Shown: one piece after another, positions 7,270 through 7,468 of the stretch
Layout: every line of letters begins with the position of its first letter
How positions within the stretch are numbered: the stretch's first letter is position 1
Assembly (NCBI GenBank): GCA_900754715.1
Contig: CAAEDX010000113.1
Location: 1 to 7,468, forward strand
Length of the DNA stretch: 7,468 bases
DNA from: Erysipelotrichaceae bacterium
GTDB taxonomy: Bacteria; Bacillota_I; Bacilli_A; Erysipelotrichales; Erysipelotrichaceae
Reading direction: 5' to 3'
Translations under genes and position numbers: made by a program
Notes under the pieces: model-generated
Databases searched by the model: none
What the model saw: the letters and a program-made list of their open reading frames with translations, nothing else
Told to the model about the DNA's origin: nothing

Positions 7270-7468
7270 TCATCTGTAGATAAAACGGGAACGATACTCA
7301 CGAGGGGTGAGCGTCGTCAGCGCACGAAACACTCTTCCAAAATAAGTGGAGCTCTGAAATCCGACCTCATGCGCGATCTCTTTGATCTTATATTCGCTTT
7401 TCAATAGATTTTTTGCGTGCTCCACCCGGCAGATGTTGAGAAACTCCGTAAAGGTAAAGTCGGTATAA
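7270..7468 (-). CDS. AraC-family transcriptional regulator, C-terminal part only
   Basis: The last 65 residues of an AraC/XylS-family regulator; the rest lies beyond the right window edge. Reading the complement, FTEFLNICRVEHAKNLL is the end of the first helix-turn-helix and the linker helix. IKEIAHEVGFQSSTYFGRVF is the second helix-turn-helix, with the family-typical VGF...S.Y..R.F pattern. LTPREYR matches the TP.EYR end of the family signature. The protein ends at the TGA on the - strand (7270-7272), and the shared terminator lies 50 bases beyond. The effector domain is not visible, so neither ligand nor targets can be named. It converges on the small membrane gene, so it is not in an operon with it. 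Confidence 0.93.
   Translation of the reverse strand, partial: YTDFTFTEFLNICRVEHAKNLLKSEYKIKEIAHEVGFQSSTYFGRVFRALTTLTPREYRSRFIYR

Noticed and set aside
7156..7407. Open frame of 83 codons on the + strand after the small membrane gene
   Set aside because: It reads through the strong terminator hairpin and lies antisense to the AraC-type helix-turn-helix; no domain and no good ribosome site.
1..7468. CRISPR array, tRNA, rRNA, insertion sequence or phage genes
   Set aside because: No regularly spaced repeats, no tRNA-like cloverleaf, and no transposase, integrase or phage protein were seen on either strand.

Overview
The window carries most of an A/V-type (archaeal/vacuolar-like) rotary ATPase operon on the + strand, followed by a small independent gene and the end of a convergent regulator gene. 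The ATPase proteins are of the kind found in anaerobic Bacillota, and overall base composition looks near 50% GC. My best guess is a gut-type Bacillota bacterium (Erysipelotrichia or Clostridia). That guess rests on protein style and gene order only; there is no rRNA or species marker here.

Layout: 1-1583 is subunit I (a), truncated at its N-terminus by the window edge. Then come subunit K (c-ring, 1599-2045), F (2055-2363), E (2374-2973), catalytic A (2992-4746), B (4760-6202) and D (6205-6828). Gaps between these genes are 2-18 bases, so they are almost certainly one transcript. The promoter, the start of subunit I, and probably the C and G/H subunits lie upstream of the window. A and B form the ATP-hydrolysing or -synthesising hexamer, D and F form the central rotor shaft, E is a peripheral stalk subunit, and I and K form the membrane ion channel. 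Translational starts for E and D were moved downstream of the longest possible start, on Shine-Dalgarno evidence.

The operon ends in a hairpin that overlaps the stop codon of the D gene (6818-6845). From 6887 there is a good sigma-A-type promoter, then a 68-residue two-helix membrane protein (6953-7159), then a 14-bp perfect (17-bp overall) terminator hairpin at 7178-7220 that serves both directions. The last 199 bases, on the - strand, encode the C-terminal DNA-binding end of an AraC-family regulator.

I found no undescribed biological system. The points most worth a second look are the c-ring subunit, which has an atypical first half and lacks the usual Na+ ligands; the promoter-first small membrane gene, whose long ORF would wrongly include its own promoter; a near-identical 15-bp direct repeat bracketing that gene; and the absence of subunit C from the place between E and A where it lies in Enterococcus hirae.
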